A stretch of 64,000 nt of DNA, taken from the NCBI GenBank assembly GCA_947561585.1, contig CANNZV010001618.1, forward strand, positions 143,369-207,368. Reading direction: 5' to 3'. The notes beneath the pieces are model-generated. The model ran no database searches, was not told where the DNA came from, and was given only the letters and a program-made list of their open reading frames with translations. Below are positions 46,659-58,956 of the stretch, piece by piece. Origin of the DNA: Caprella mutica. Its lineage: Eukaryota; Arthropoda; Malacostraca; Amphipoda; Caprellidae. Each line of letters begins with the position of its first letter. Within the stretch, counting starts at the first letter, position 1. The translations under genes were made by a program, and so were the position numbers.

Positions 46659-47042
46659 ATTGTTACAATGTTCCTATATATTTGTTATAATAACATTATA
46701 ATATTTTTATGCATCACAAATTCTTTCTAAATCAAATACAAGCAACAAACAGATTAAATATTCGAATGAAGTGGTATAATGTACATCTATTATTTATTTG
46801 TTGAAAGATGCAAGAAGTGTTTCTTTTAGTAATGAAAGCAAGTGCTTATGTCATTAAATCAACCTTCACAATTTCTCATGCTAATGTTAGAATATTCTCT
46901 TCCTTTTTAATTATTTTTCCTTCATTTCAAAATGCAGTGCCTCAAAAATGCATTAAATTTATTGTACGCATTACTATGTTATTTTTACGAGAGGAAAATC
47001 ATTCCAATTTCACTGTCTCCGTCTATACAACCTAATGTTCAT

Positions 47043-47667
47043 CTATCGTACGTCTGACAGTGACTCTATTCTGTAAGCTGTCGCAGCTATCGTACGTCTG
47101 ACAGTGACTCTATTCTGTAACTGTCGCAGCTATCGTACGTCTGACAGTGACTCTATTCTGTAAACTGTCGCAGCTATCGTACGTCTGACAGTGACTCTAT
47201 TCTGTAAACTGTCGCAGCTATCATACGTCTGACAGTGACTCTATTCTGTAAACTGCTGCAACTATCGTACGTCTGACAGTGACTCTATTCTGTAAACTGT
47301 CACAGCTATCGTACGTCTGACAAGGACCATATTCTGTAAATTGCTGCAGCTATCGTACGTCTGACAGTGACTCTATTCTGTAAGCTGCTCTAGCTATCGT
47401 ACGTCTGACTGTGACTCTATTCTGTAAACTGTCACAGCTATCGTACGTCTGACAGTGACTATATTCTGTAAACTGGCGCAGCTATCGTACGTCTGACAGT
47501 GACTATATTCTGTAAACTGGCGCAGCTATCGTACGTCTGACAGTGACTCTATTCTGTAAACTGTCGCAGCTATCGTACGTCTGACAGTGACTCTATTCTG
47601 TAAGCTGCTCTAGCTATCGTACGTCTGACAGTGACTCTATTCTGTAAACTGTCGCAGCTATCGTACA
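47043..47667. repeat. 44-bp minisatellite, about 14 copies
   Basis: The unit starts CTATCGTACGTCTGACAGTG and continues ACTCTATTCTGTAAACTGTC plus GCAG. Copies are nearly uniform in length and differ at single sites (GTCGC / CTGCA / GGCGC / CTCTA). Each unit carries a CGTACG palindrome. It lies about 600 bases upstream of the first visible rdgC exon, perhaps in its first intron or promoter. Confidence 0.95.
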
Positions 47668-47699
47668 GTCGTGGAAACATTTTTTCCTCGGTGCATTCT

Positions 47700-48125
47700 A
47701 TCTAAATATTTCATTTGTGCTATAGGAAATATAATTAACAAATGCTCCACTTTTCGAATATGTTTTGTAAATGTTAATTCACTACAGAGTTTAACATTAA
47801 TAACTATAAACTATAATAAAATTCATTAAATAGAGTTTAAACGAAAAGTTTATGCTAAAAAAATAATACGTTACAGTTTTCTGTCTTTACACTGTGTTCC
47901 ATCAGCGACATTATTTTAAATTGTGAATTCGAAACACTTAAAATGCTTTAAATGTTCTCGTCTTTATTTACAATTATAAAGTGCAATGTCGTGACTGCAC
48001 CCATCATTAAGTGCATTGCGTGCATGAAGTGCATTGTTGCATTCACAGTGATAGATTCATCAGTGCAATCAATTGATAATATATTAATGCATCAATTAAG
48101 AATTTCATTATGCCTAGTGCAAGTG
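47700..48125. other. intergenic DNA, no gene seen
   Basis: AT-rich; GTGCATTG words recur around 47980-48060 but form no clean array. Confidence 0.4.
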
Positions 48126-48129
48126 TACA

Positions 48130-48323
48130 TATGATAAGTTACGAATTATCGGTCGGTTTCACATCTTCGGTCATATAAGAAAAAACGATAAAAGAATTGT
48201 TGTATTTTTTATTGTTATCCATGATACCAATTTACAATAATGTAAAATAATAATCATTAATATATCGTTTTTTCTTATATGATCGCAAATATGAAACTGA
48301 CTGATAATTCGTAACATACCCTA
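48130..48323. mobile_element. family E MITE
   Basis: Left ATAAGTTACGAATTATCGG, right CTGATAATTCGTAACATACC, with inner TTTCACATCTTCGGTCATAT mirrored. Folds into a hairpin over nearly its whole length. Confidence 0.75.
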
Positions 48324-48564
48324 CTAACAATAGTTGTAGCCCTACGTATTGTTCAGTAGTCCTAAATACACCCAATAAAAACACTCTGAAACAGTATAAG
48401 ATTATTTTCCAAAATTTACTGTGTCGTGCCGAACGATTTTCAAAATGATTTGCACACACGAATTACGTGCAAAGGCGGAGAGATGTCAAAGAAAATACCT
48501 ACTTAGAAACAGGTCTCTGTCGGTAGACTTGGCTGAAAAAAGTGTCAGTATTAGAAAAAATATA

Positions 48565-48830
48565 TTAGTACAGTAGCCCGTACGACTGATAATAAAATAT
48601 TAAAATATCTGTATACGTTTTTCCCTATTTTTTAACGTTTAACAGAAAAAGATATTAATCCAGTAGCCCGCACAATTAATAATAAAATATATTTTATGTA
48701 ACTGTACTTGTTGGACCTTATTTTTTAACATTTGATATAAAAATATATTAATACAGTAGTCCGCACGATTGATAATAAAATAAATTAAAGTAACTGTACT
48801 TATACTGTACCTTATTTTTTATCGTGATAT
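48565..48830 (+). repeat. about three tandem copies of a 90-95 bp unit
   Basis: Units begin CAGTAGCCCGYACGA and continue TAATAAAATA...AACTGTACTT...TTATTTTTTA. Spacing between successive starts is about 90-95 bases. Confidence 0.6.
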
Positions 48831-48834
48831 CTAC

Positions 48835-49390
48835 ATATGCCAGGTCAAGTTAATTTGAAACTTGGGGACAGCTAATCAATGCGTGTTTCTATTATTCTAG
48901 TTCAGTGAAAATTACAAATGTAATCACCATAAATCAACAAAATAATCACAGATACATAATAAACAATGGAATTGCTAAAATTATGAAATTTGATGACAGT
49001 CACTTCAATTAAATAAATATTAGTTTGAATATTAGTTTACTTATTTGTTTAAATACTAGAGTTTAAATATTAGATTATATGTTACTTTATTATTATTTCA
49101 AATACTACAAATATTAATTTAGATATTAAGTTTAAATATTATTTAAATATTATTTATTATTTTAAATTCAAATATTACTTCAGATATTACTTAATATGTT
49201 TTATTGCAATTATAGACATGTACAGTATTAATTTCCTATTGACGATGTACATACGTGTTTAATTCATGTATAAATCATTTTTAAATCCATTATTTTGTGA
49301 TTAATAACTTAATTGAACATATAAAAGAGAAATATGTGCAATTATATAATAAATATCACATGTAATTTTAGAAGAGATGGAAATTATTCA
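48835..49390. other. very AT-rich DNA, no gene
   Basis: Degenerate TTTAAATATTA words dominate 49020-49200; nothing else is seen. Confidence 0.45.
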
Positions 49391-49393
49391 ATG

Positions 49394-49583
49394 CAGTAGA
49401 ACTCCTCTATAGTAAAATAATTAATAGTGAATGTAGTGTCCTAAGTATGGAAGTAGCCTCTATAGAAAACTAATAACCATTTTATGGCAGACTAAAGAAA
49501 AATTTTTCACTATAGAGGCTACTTCCTTGCTCAGGACTCTATACATTCACTATAGAAGATTTCATTATAGAGGAGCTCTAGTG
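49394..49583. mobile_element. pogo-like MITE
   Basis: CAGTAGAACTCCTCTATAGT at the left and ATTATAGAGGAGCTCTAGTG at the right are inverted copies; an inner pair ATAGAGGCTACTTCC / GGAAGTAGCCTCTAT continues the fold. Confidence 0.7.
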
Positions 49584-50033
49584 AATATTATCCTATTTTT
49601 AGTCTGCAGCATTGTTTATAGTTATCGAATAAGTGATATTTTAACCACAACAAATGGTAATTACCATTTAAATAGTTATTTCGATATAAAATTCATTTTT
49701 TACACTTGAAAATAATACAGTTCATCGTTATTAAATTTTTTCGATGTTCAATAATAAAAGGATTTGTAGCTATTAAAATATAACAATCAAATAAAAATTT
49801 CCCTCACGTTCGTCCGTAATTTATTTCGATTTCGTATTTTATTAAATGCGCAAATGAAATTTATTTAAGTGAAATCCAGACTCTGTACATTTAGAGTTAT
49901 ATTTTTCATAGTCTTTTAAATGCAATTTATTAAACTATCACAATTTAGAATCAATTGAACCTTAAAAAAAAAGTTACCCAGAGAAAGGTAAGTAATATTG
50001 CCACCATAAGTAATTAAGGTAGGTACTATCAGC

Positions 50034-50350
50034 GGTGATAGGACAATACGTCGCGGGTACAATTCGTAGCGAACAATTCGTCTTGGACAATTTGTCGCAA
50101 ACAATTCGTCGCGGGGACAATTCGTCGTGAACAATTCGTCGCAGACAATTCGTTGCGAACAAATCGTCGCGGGGACAATTCGTCGCGAACAATTCGTCAT
50201 GTACAATTTGTAGTGGACAATTCGTCATGGATAATTCATTGCGGACAATTCGTCGCGGGGACAATTCGTCGCGAACAATTCGTCATGGACAATTCGTCTC
50301 GAACAAGTCGTCGCAGGGACAATTCGTCGTGGACAATTCGTAGCGGAGTC
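50034..50350. repeat. single arm of a foldback-type element, GACAATTCGTCGCG array
   Basis: Starts GGTGATAGGACAAT, the same (G/C)GTNNNNGG layout as the three complete foldback elements. It runs as about 20 copies of a 14-17 base word (GGACAATTCGTCGCG and variants) to GGAGTCCT near 50350. No inverted second arm was found, so it is a half-element or its partner is lost. Frames read from it are repeat artefacts. Confidence 0.65.
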
Positions 50351-50479
50351 CTAATCTTAATAAAAAATATGCAAAATTAATGTATAATCATTAATATTAT
50401 CAATCATTAGGTTTGTATATTTATAAAATACTAAAGCAAATATTCATTAACCTTTTAAAAATATCAATACGATCTTATA

Positions 50480-51085
50480 ACTGTGCAAAAAATATTACCA
50501 ACCAACAAGAGATGTTTCTACAGTCTTACAATTTGATTTGACAGCAAAACGGCGGGTTCTGCAATAACGTCTCGTGGTCTAATGAAAAACTGTGGGTAGA
50601 GAGTATCTTCAATACAAGCAGAATGAGCGATACAGGGCTAACATTGATCCCATTATTGAAATGGTTTGTAAACAGCAAGGAGGTAGAAGAATCATGTGCT
50701 GGACTGGTTCACTCGACGGTCAAAATATTCTACAGTGTTTAATAATATTGGATATTCAATAAAACAGGCCTACTGGATATTAAGTTGGAAATGTTGAAGA
50801 TCATCATGTGGCCAACAATTTTGAAAGTCTCCATCTGAAAAGGATACTAGTTTCATCAAGATGTGGCTACACTTCATACTGTTGTAAGAGGTATGAAATG
50901 GCTGGCATCGAAGTTAGGAGAAAAGATAATTAGCTAGTTCACAGAGAGGCCATGGTCAGCAAAAACCTCGATTTATCTCCTTTTGACTACTGGTTTGGTT
51001 CATCTGATTAGTTGAGATAAGGAAATATCCTCCAAACAACCTATCAGAGCTAGTGAACACCGTGAAAAAATACACCGCCTCATAG
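50480..51085 (+). pseudogene. decayed mariner/IS630-type transposase
   Basis: Fragments in shifting frames resemble a DDE transposase of the Tc1/mariner/IS630 group: YKQNERYRANIDPI, a middle part with FHQDVATLHT (compare the FxQDGAxxH block), and RPWSAKTSIYLLLTTG (degraded 'P-W-S...P-D-L-S-P-L-D-Y' block). Many stops and shifts; not functional. Confidence 0.45.
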
Positions 51086-51089
51086 GATA

Positions 51090-51890
51090 TTAAATCATTA
51101 TTCATTACTTCTGTCAATGACTTTATAACAAGAAAAACAGAAATTCGAATTGAAACCCATCTAGAGACAACTTTTTCATTAATTTTTCGAATTCAGTTAT
51201 TTCCTCAACTACCCAACATCAGACAATAATGTAATAATAACTATACAGCTTAAAAAAACATCTGTAATATTGCCCATTACTTTTCCACATTTCTTCAGCA
51301 CTATAAGTTAAAAAGTAACTACTATCAGTAACATAAGTAAGGTAAGTACTATGACCACTAAAAGTAAAAATAACTGTACAATAACTGTATTTCAAGATTC
51401 AAGTCCAAAACATCTAAATATTCAGCAAATTAACTATTCCGAGGTGCAACATTTAGTGATTGTTTTGAGTCTCAATCTGTTATTGAACTTCCAAGGCGAG
51501 GTCTGTTTTTCTGTCTAATTGTCGATAAATGTTTTGTTTTTCTCGATGATATCAGAGACGTATTTACTTAAACCGGTTGGTATGCCATATTTAACAATGA
51601 TTATATAGATTTATAACATGCGACAGTACTAGGTACAATCATACAATAGGGAAAATGAAAGGGATATGTATTACCATAAATTCAGCGGTGTTCCATACAA
51701 ATGCGTTAAGTAAAATAGAAGTTATTACGATAGTTTAAAAATAAAATTAGACGAACAGATAGTGTGTGTAGCTTTACAAACAGTTCATAAAAGACACGAA
51801 TTGGTGAATTTAGTGACTATATAAATTGTGTTGTTATTCACGAATAGTGAGTTGTTCACTAACTGATTCACAGTTACTCGCTCTCTGCGT
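51090..51890. other. intergenic DNA, no gene seen
   Basis: AT-rich, nothing recognised. Confidence 0.4.
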
Positions 51891-51898
51891 TAAAGTTA

Positions 51899-52147
51899 CA
51901 GTGGAACCACTGAGTTATGAAGTATTGGTTTCTTCATAACTCAAAGCCATTTCATATCTCTGGTGCTCTAAATTTTCTATGATTAAAATCATAGAAAACT
52001 ATGGTCATTGAGGGATAACTGACAAAATTCTTCATACAAATCATTTTCTATAATTTAAACATAGAAAATACTTCATAACTCAATTGCATTTCATAATTCT
52101 GGTCCCAATTTCTCGAGTGCTTCTTAACTCAGCAGGTTTATTACACT
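51899..52147. mobile_element. short inverted-repeat element, pogo-like
   Basis: CAGTGGAACCACTGAGTTATG at the left and CTTAACTCAGCAGGTTTATT at the right are imperfect inverted copies; ATGAAGTATT/CTTCATAACTC blocks recur inside. TA precedes the left end. Confidence 0.5.
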
Positions 52148-52149
52148 CA

Positions 52150-52235
52150 CTAATAAGTAATAACCATTACCGTCAAATTTTACTCACTAATAACCATTAT
52201 ACATTAAATATTACTCACTAATAACCGTGTCACCG
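52150..52235 (+). repeat. short degenerate tandem repeat TCACTAATAACCATTA
   Basis: Three to four copies of ACTCACTAATAACCATTA-like words. Confidence 0.5.
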
Positions 52236-52663
52236 AAGTCTAGAGAATTTTCTTCAGATGAAGACATAGCAGCTTAATTTAAGTCAAACTATTCGTTATT
52301 AACGCCACCTGGTGTTCGGAATTAACAACTTTAGCAATTTAGATTTTGTAGAACCTTTTCCTAGAAATACGATTGGGTTTTCGAAATGATATTTGTTATT
52401 CGTTAATTTTTAAATTCTTGCCTATCATTTAAAAACAATGTCATATTATATAGACTGAACATTTTAGAATTTAGATGATGTAACTAAAAAATAATTATAA
52501 TTTTTCTATAATAATTATATTAGTATTGTATTGTAAACTATGAAACTTGCGGTCTGTCATAGACCTAGAATGAAAACTCAAAAACAATAATAACCATACA
52601 TGGTTTCATTGCTATTTTTATTACCATTTTTTTTTCTTCACCATTTAGTTAAATTTGTTCATC

Positions 52664-53632
52664 CCTGCACCCATTGTGTTCGAATCTCTACACTCATTGT
52701 GTTCGAATCCCTGCACCCATTGTGTTCGAATTCCTGCACCCATTGTGTTCGAATCCCTACACCCATTGTGTTCGAATCCCTGCACCCATTGTGTTCGAAT
52801 TCCTGCACCCATTGTGTTCGAATCCCTACACCCATTGTGTTCGAATCCCTACACCCATTGTGTGCGAATCCCTGCACCCATTGTGTGCGAATCCCTGCAC
52901 CCATTGTGTTCGAATCCCTACACCCATTGTGTTCAAATCCCTATACCCATTGTGTTTGAATCCCTATACCCATTGTGTTCGAATCCCTATACCCATTGTG
53001 TTCGAATCCCTATATCTATTGTATTTTAATCCCTATAAGCTATAACCATCGTGTTTGAATCCCTATACACATTGTGTTCGAATCCCTACACCCATTGTGT
53101 TCGAATCCCTATACCCATTGTGTTCGAATCCCTATATCTATTGTATTTTAATCCCTATAAGCTATAATCATTGTGTTTGAATCCCTATACCCATTGTGTT
53201 CGAATCCGTACACCCATTGTGTTCGAATCCCTATACCCATTGTGTTCGAATCTGTACACCCATTGTGTTCGAATCCCTCTACCCATTGTATTCAAATCCC
53301 TCTACCAAATTTTTTCGAATCCCACTACCCATTGTGTTCGAATCTTTGTACCCATTGAGTTCGAATCCCTACACCTATTGTGTTCGAATCCCTATACCTA
53401 TTGTGTTCGAATCCCTATACCCATTGTGTTCGAATCCCTATGCCCATTGTGTTCGAATCCCTATACCCTTTGTGTTCGAATCCCTATGCCCATTGTGTTT
53501 GAATCCCTATACCCATTGTGTTCGAATCCCTATACCTATTGTGTTCGAATCCCTATACCCATTGTGTTCGAATCCCTATACCCATTGTGTTCAAATCCCT
53601 ACACCCATTGTGTTCGAATCCCTTTGTGTTCC
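52664..53632 (+). repeat. 23-bp minisatellite, about 42 copies
   Basis: The unit is CCCTACACCCATTGTGTTCG followed by AAT, with CCCTGCACC and CCCTATACC variants. A more diverged block (ATCTATTGTATTTTAATCCC, TATAAGCTATAA) appears twice about 123 bases apart (about 53010 and 53133), showing a higher-order duplication. Since 23 is not a multiple of three and no frame of the unit has a stop, long frames arise in all phases. Confidence 0.95.
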
Positions 53633-53639
53633 TTTGCCA

Positions 53640-56460
53640 CAAGTACTTGCCATTCGAATCATATGACGCCATTCTCTGGGGCCACATAATAATATGATGT
53701 CTCCAGACTGCCTAGCTAGATAGCCTCCCAATTTATGGCGCATAAAGTAGATACGATAGACAGCGTGAGGGGCGCAATGACTTTGCAATGGAGGATATAT
53801 AGTTTATATACGGTGACACTTATTGCCACTCAACATTTGATGTATTCATTGAAAAGAGGTTGGAAATATGTTCAGTTAAATTATTCATTAACTGAAAGGG
53901 GCTTCGTATGTTTTTCAGTTTAAAATTTGAAAGTATTAGTCCTGGAAAATTTTAATTAATATCGCATCAATATTGAAGGTGAATTTTAATAGAAATAAAA
54001 TTTGTACTCAATCGTTTCATCTTTAATAATCTAAAAGAATAAGCTTCTTGTAAAATAACCATCAATTGTTTTAGTAAATAAAGAACGCGCAGATAAGTGT
54101 TATATAAATCAAATGTTTGGTCAAATGAATTAATATCAACATTTACAATATTTAATTATCAACATATTTAATATTGCAAAAGAAAGAGATCTCTTTTAAG
54201 TTCTTTATTTTCTATTACTGAGTACAGAAAGTATGCATGCTAAAAAAAATTCAATCAATAATCTTCGATCTAAATTAGACACACAATAATTAATTATTGC
54301 AACCAACGCATAATTCTTAGCAAACTCGTCCGATACACATCACAATAATAAAGATTGTCACTCTTTGTTCTTCAATGGCAAACAAACATTAATTACAAGC
54401 AAAGAAATTCTTATTCTAGATATCACGTTCCGGACCCAAATGTTCAATTTCTCAATGTTCGTACTTCAAATTTCAATCAGTTCGAGGTAATTAGTTTGGA
54501 TTTAATCCAACCTAATTTTGGTAAAGGAGGAAGAATCAGTTATCAAAACTACGTAAACATTATGAGTTTAAATCATTAACCACAATATGGAATAGTTTTT
54601 TTCTGGATTTAGAGGACCTAGAAGAGCGTTCACCAGCAATCACCTAACGCTAGGGTGACCTACTCACGAATAAAGTGATCAAACGGATGGGGCTAGGCTA
54701 CCCAAACTATCAGCTACCTAAATACCAAACCGAAATCTAGGCACTCTTGGTGTCCTCCTTCTTGTTATACCTTAGCTTGGGAGTCTCAGATAGGAAAACT
54801 GATCCTTTAATGGATCTTCCATCTAAAAAACAATAATTCAAAGTGACAAATTCAAGCTTTCCATATCAAATCGTTAATAGTATCTGGTCGTAAGTGTTCG
54901 TCAAGTGTTTCATGGTCGTGTGATAGTAGTTAGGAGTTAGATTTATCGGTACTTTTGTCGATCAAAGGATCCAGACCTTGCATGTCAGTTACTAATAACT
55001 CATTCCACGGGTTGGAGTTTATTTTGCCACATCCAGCAGACTAAAGAGAGTTAATTCGGACTTGCCAGGGAGTTATTGGTCTCGGCATCACCTTCTCAAG
55101 ACAAATAGAGAATGGCGTGTTCTTTTATAGCTAGGTACAACTGACTTTCAGGTTAGGATTCAGTTTTTGATTAAAGTTAAGAGAAATTCTAGGTCTAGTA
55201 TACCTACGTAATAATCGTATTTGGCCTACTATTATGTCGTAAACATAAAGTAGATAATTAGACAAGAAGGAATTAGCCTAGTTACTGGCTAAAATTAGTC
55301 GATAACCAGTGAAACAACAAATGTTTTTCATTGATTGTGGTCTACCTATAAGAATATACTTGGAGCCTATTTATAGGACTTATCAATAATCAATGAGAAC
55401 AGATTAAGACTGACAAGGAAATGGTTTCTTTTATCGATAATAAATAGTCCTTGGCCATTGTTGATTTGTTTCTAATGATGAGGAGGTCGAAGATGTATTT
55501 TTTATTGAATCGAGAGAAATACTGTTTGGTGTATTTTCATTAAACTTAGAATACTCCAAATTGAATGAGTTTCAATTGAAAAAACTTAATAAGAATTAAT
55601 GTACATATACTATTATACATAAGCTAGCAATTCTAAAATTTTATTTACAAAATACACTATTTTTAACATCAACAATAAACACACATTTTTTTTTTTTGCT
55701 TATAAAACCTAGAATATTTTCCTTCAACTTTTTTTGTCAGCCTACACATTGTTGACATATTTAATTTGAATAAAAGGTCTCGTGACTAAAGATGATTCAT
55801 TCAATGGACCTGCGGCTAAATAAGTTGATGTATCACTTATCATTTATACAATTGAATTATTTGTATATACTGACTGTGAATAGATATTGTTTGAATGTTA
55901 TTCATCGTAAGAGTTCATCCTGAGTGGGATATTATTTATTTTTCTAGTAGAGACGAATTAAATTTGTTTTATCATTAAATAATTCACAAAGAAATGAAAG
56001 CTATTTTGGTAACCATTGTAATATTTTATAATCATTCGTATAAATCAATCATTTCAATTAGAAATTCAATTTGGTAATACAGGGTTTAAAATATTCACAC
56101 AAGACATTATAAAATAATATAGCCGATGGTACATACCTCTTTGCCATAATATTAATTATAGGTTAACACATTGAAAAAAAAAATCAACTGCTTCTTGGCA
56201 CTTAGTAATTGTTCCCTCTTATGTATGTTATACCATAGCTTGGTAGAAATAGCATAGCTTGGTAAGAATAACATAGAGTGTTCAGGAATACCTGACACCA
56301 ACTTGTTGCTTCGACTTGAGTATCGAGTTGTAGATAAACTGATACTGTTAAACAGAACTGTTATTAGGAAGAGAAATAATTGTTGTAACATGAAGGTGAC
56401 TGTTGTTAATCATGTAAAACAGTTTAATCTTCTTCTTACATTTATTGATACAGTTATATA
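53640..56460. other. 2.8 kb of intergenic DNA
   Basis: AT-rich. No gene or clear repeat is recognised. The frame at 54355-54579 has a normal amino-acid mix (PDPNVQFLNVRTSN) but no start context, splice support or known motif. Confidence 0.35.
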
Positions 56461-56465
56461 TAATA

Positions 56466-56612
56466 GGGTAAGTTACGAATTATCGGTCGGTTCCACATTT
56501 TCGTTCATATAAGAAAAAACTATATAATAATTGAAATAAGATAATTATTATTATATCATATTTTCTTATATGATCGAAGATGTGGAACCGACCGATAATT
56601 CGTAACTCATCC
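56466..56612. mobile_element. family E MITE with TA duplication
   Basis: GGGTAAGTTACGAATTATCG to CGATAATTCGTAACTCATCC, flanked by TA. A 147-bp near-perfect hairpin; the best copy of the family in this window. Confidence 0.8.
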
Positions 56613-56619
56613 TATATCA

Positions 56620-57790
56620 TATATTCAATATATAATTACAAATAAATAACGTGATTTAACACCAATTCACTACCCACAATTCTCATCATCACAACTCTTC
56701 CTAATGCTCGAAAACAATTGACTAACGCTATCATTTGTTCAATTTATTCCTTAAAAGGATCGCAAATCAAGTTAACTTGCGAGTTAATTTGGTTTGTAAT
56801 ATCAGTAGACGCAATCTCCTCTTATCGGATAAAAGGGAGAAGAAATTGTCTGGATTGTTTGATCTTATTTTCTTTCCTCTAATCTTCTTCATTTCTCATT
56901 TAGAAGCTGTGTGTCTAATTTCTAAATCATTATTACCCTTCGCAAAATTGTGGAAGGTTATGTTTTGGTCTGATTTATTTCTAAGTTTGATATTCGCATA
57001 AAATTAAACCAAATTGCCTGAAATTTGGTGGTGCAATTGGTAATTATTCAGGAACCAGTTTGTTAGATGTTGGGAGTGATTGGGTCAAAGGTCAAGGTCA
57101 TTTATAGCTAAAAAAAATATTCAACCCAAATTGCCTGAAATTTGATGGGGCGATTTGTTCTTATCTGAAAACAATTTTGTAAGATTTTGGGAGCGATTGG
57201 GACAAAGGTCAAGGCCATTTATAACTCAAGGAATATTGGATGGTCAAAGTCATTTATAAGCGGCGGTGAAGGTAAGCGCTCTACGAGTGCCCGTTCTAGT
57301 TTTATGATGTTCAAGGAATTTGAATTTGTTTGATAGTGACTCTTCTTTTAAATGAAATAAGTAGCACGTTGCAGTCCGTTCCCTTGCAGTAAGTTTTATG
57401 TTTTCAGTATAAAAAATTGAACAGCTTTCTATTAAACGAAAAATGAATTTTCAAATGTAACTTAGTTTTTTGATCTGCTTTTCATGTTTTAAAATAAGCC
57501 ATAAATAATAAGTTATCTTTCATAGTGCACTTTATTTGCAATGATTATTTTTTGATCATGTTAAAAATGAACTATTGAGTATTAAATTCGAATTTCAACT
57601 GTATATTGATCCAGTATCTAAATAAAGTGCGTGAAAGTGCGGAAAAGTCATTTCTATTATTTAAATAATTTGTTTAATGAACTATCGTTTGAATTTTATA
57701 GGGAAAATCTTACAAAAGATAATAAACTATAGTGGATTTTAATTTTCGAAAGATTTCGATTGAATTTTCGTCGAATCGCTTATTCCTCGG
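56620..57790. other. intergenic DNA with a local duplication
   Basis: Around 57005-57250 two diverged direct copies share AAATTGCCTGAAATTTG, GGGAGYGATTGGG and AAAGGTCAAGGYCATTTATA, about 115 bases apart. No gene recognised. Confidence 0.45.
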
Positions 57791-57928
57791 AGTACAGTGT
57801 GTCCCAAATTACTTGCAACCCATGTTAGTGCTAAAATTTCTTCAATATTGATGTTTCGTTTCTAATTTCTTCATATTTGCAAAGAGGAAACCATAACATC
57901 GAATAATTAACACTCAGACATCTTTAAA

Positions 57929-58333
57929 ATGCCTTGGACAAACGAGCAAAAAGTATTTTGCACCACTACTTATTTGGAGATGAAACCAGTCAAAACGGTG
58001 TAAGCCAAGTATCACAAGATGTTCCACTTCAATAATTATTCCCAGAACAGTCTAATTTATCGTTGCGTACACAAATTTAAAGCCACAGTATCAGTCAACA
58101 ACATTAACAAGAAGGCAGACCCACCCAAATCTGACAGGAATCTGATTGTAAGATCAGCTGACTGTGTGAATGTAGTGAGAGATTCTGTTAGAGTCAGGGT
58201 TCTCTTCGATCTAGTCCTCGAACCACCGGCACATCACAACACATTTCACCATGTCAGCTGGGGTGAGTTTATGTATGAACTTTATCCTGAATGGGTAAAG
58301 ATGAAGATCTTTAAACGAGATTCTCAGCACTGA
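57929..58333 (+). pseudogene. transposase N-terminus, Tc1/IS630-like, first copy
   Basis: Frame pieces MPWTNEQKVFCTTTYLEMK, RCVHKFKATVSVNNINKKAD and ADCVNVVRDSV match the helix-turn-helix N-terminal region of IS630/Tc1-type transposases ('K-F-x-x-T-G-S-V-x-N...V-R-x-S-V'). Frameshifts break it and the catalytic part is absent. Confidence 0.6.
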
Positions 58334-58660
58334 GGAACATGAAATAGCCAGCTATTAGCTTCGTCTTCGGATGGTCTTTTTCGGACTCCTTCCAACAGAA
58401 TCTCTCACCGAACTCACACTGTCAGGAGATCATACAGTCAGGTTCCTGCCAGATTTGGTGGTTTTCCATTCTGTTGATTTTTCCTTAATCCTGCGGCTAT
58501 AAATTTTTGAACCTAACCATAATTTTGGGTTTCTAACTTTCTGGGGATATATATTGTTGGAGTGAAACTTCCTGCAATATTTGACTTGCGCCGTTTTGAC
58601 TGATTTTATCTCCAAATAAGTAGTTGTGCAAAATACTTTTTACTCTTCTGTTTTAGACAT
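58334..58660 (-). pseudogene. transposase N-terminus, inverted second copy
   Basis: Reads KVFCTTTYLEIKSVKTAQ, KSGRNLTV and SVRDSVGRSPKKTIRRRS on the minus strand, with internal stops. It is the inverted counterpart of 57929-58333 and keeps the PKKTIRRRS segment that copy 1 has lost. Confidence 0.6.
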
Positions 58661-58956
58661 TTTAAATTTGTCTGATTGTTAATAAATCGTTGTCACGACT
58701 CCCTCTTTACCTGTTAAATGCATGTCAAGCATTTAATGTATGCATCTCATTACGTAATTTTTGTTATTACTGAAATGTAGAGGGCGCTGTCCGCTCACCT
58801 TTGTCAGTGTTTTTCGGTGACATAAAAGTGTACTCTCTGTCACTTGTCATATGGTTGTGTATTTCAGTTGTCACGTGTAGTATTGTGTACATCGTGCGGT
58901 AGGGTTGGGGTTTTCATTGTTGGGAGATGAGGAGTGCTGGCTGTACGAGTTGATGA

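Noticed and set aside
47043..47667. Possible CRISPR array
   Set aside because: Units are contiguous 44-bp repeats with no unique spacers, and the genome is clearly eukaryotic.
49916..50380. Frames with RRIVRDELFATNC repeats
   Set aside because: Read from the GACAATTCGTCGCG array; no start context or family.
53638..53660. Right-hand 9-bp duplication partner for the 50034 half-element
   Set aside because: No ACTATCAGC copy stands next to a CCNNNNAC(C/G) end; a similar word near 51321 lacks the expected element border.
52600..53689. Frames with SLHPLCSNPYTHCVRIP repeats, up to 172 codons
   Set aside because: Three shifted readings of one 23-bp unit; no selection on frame is possible since the unit is out of phase.
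54355..54579. A coding exon (PDPNVQFLNVRTSN...)
   Set aside because: No flanking splice-linked exon and no recognisable domain; too weak to call.
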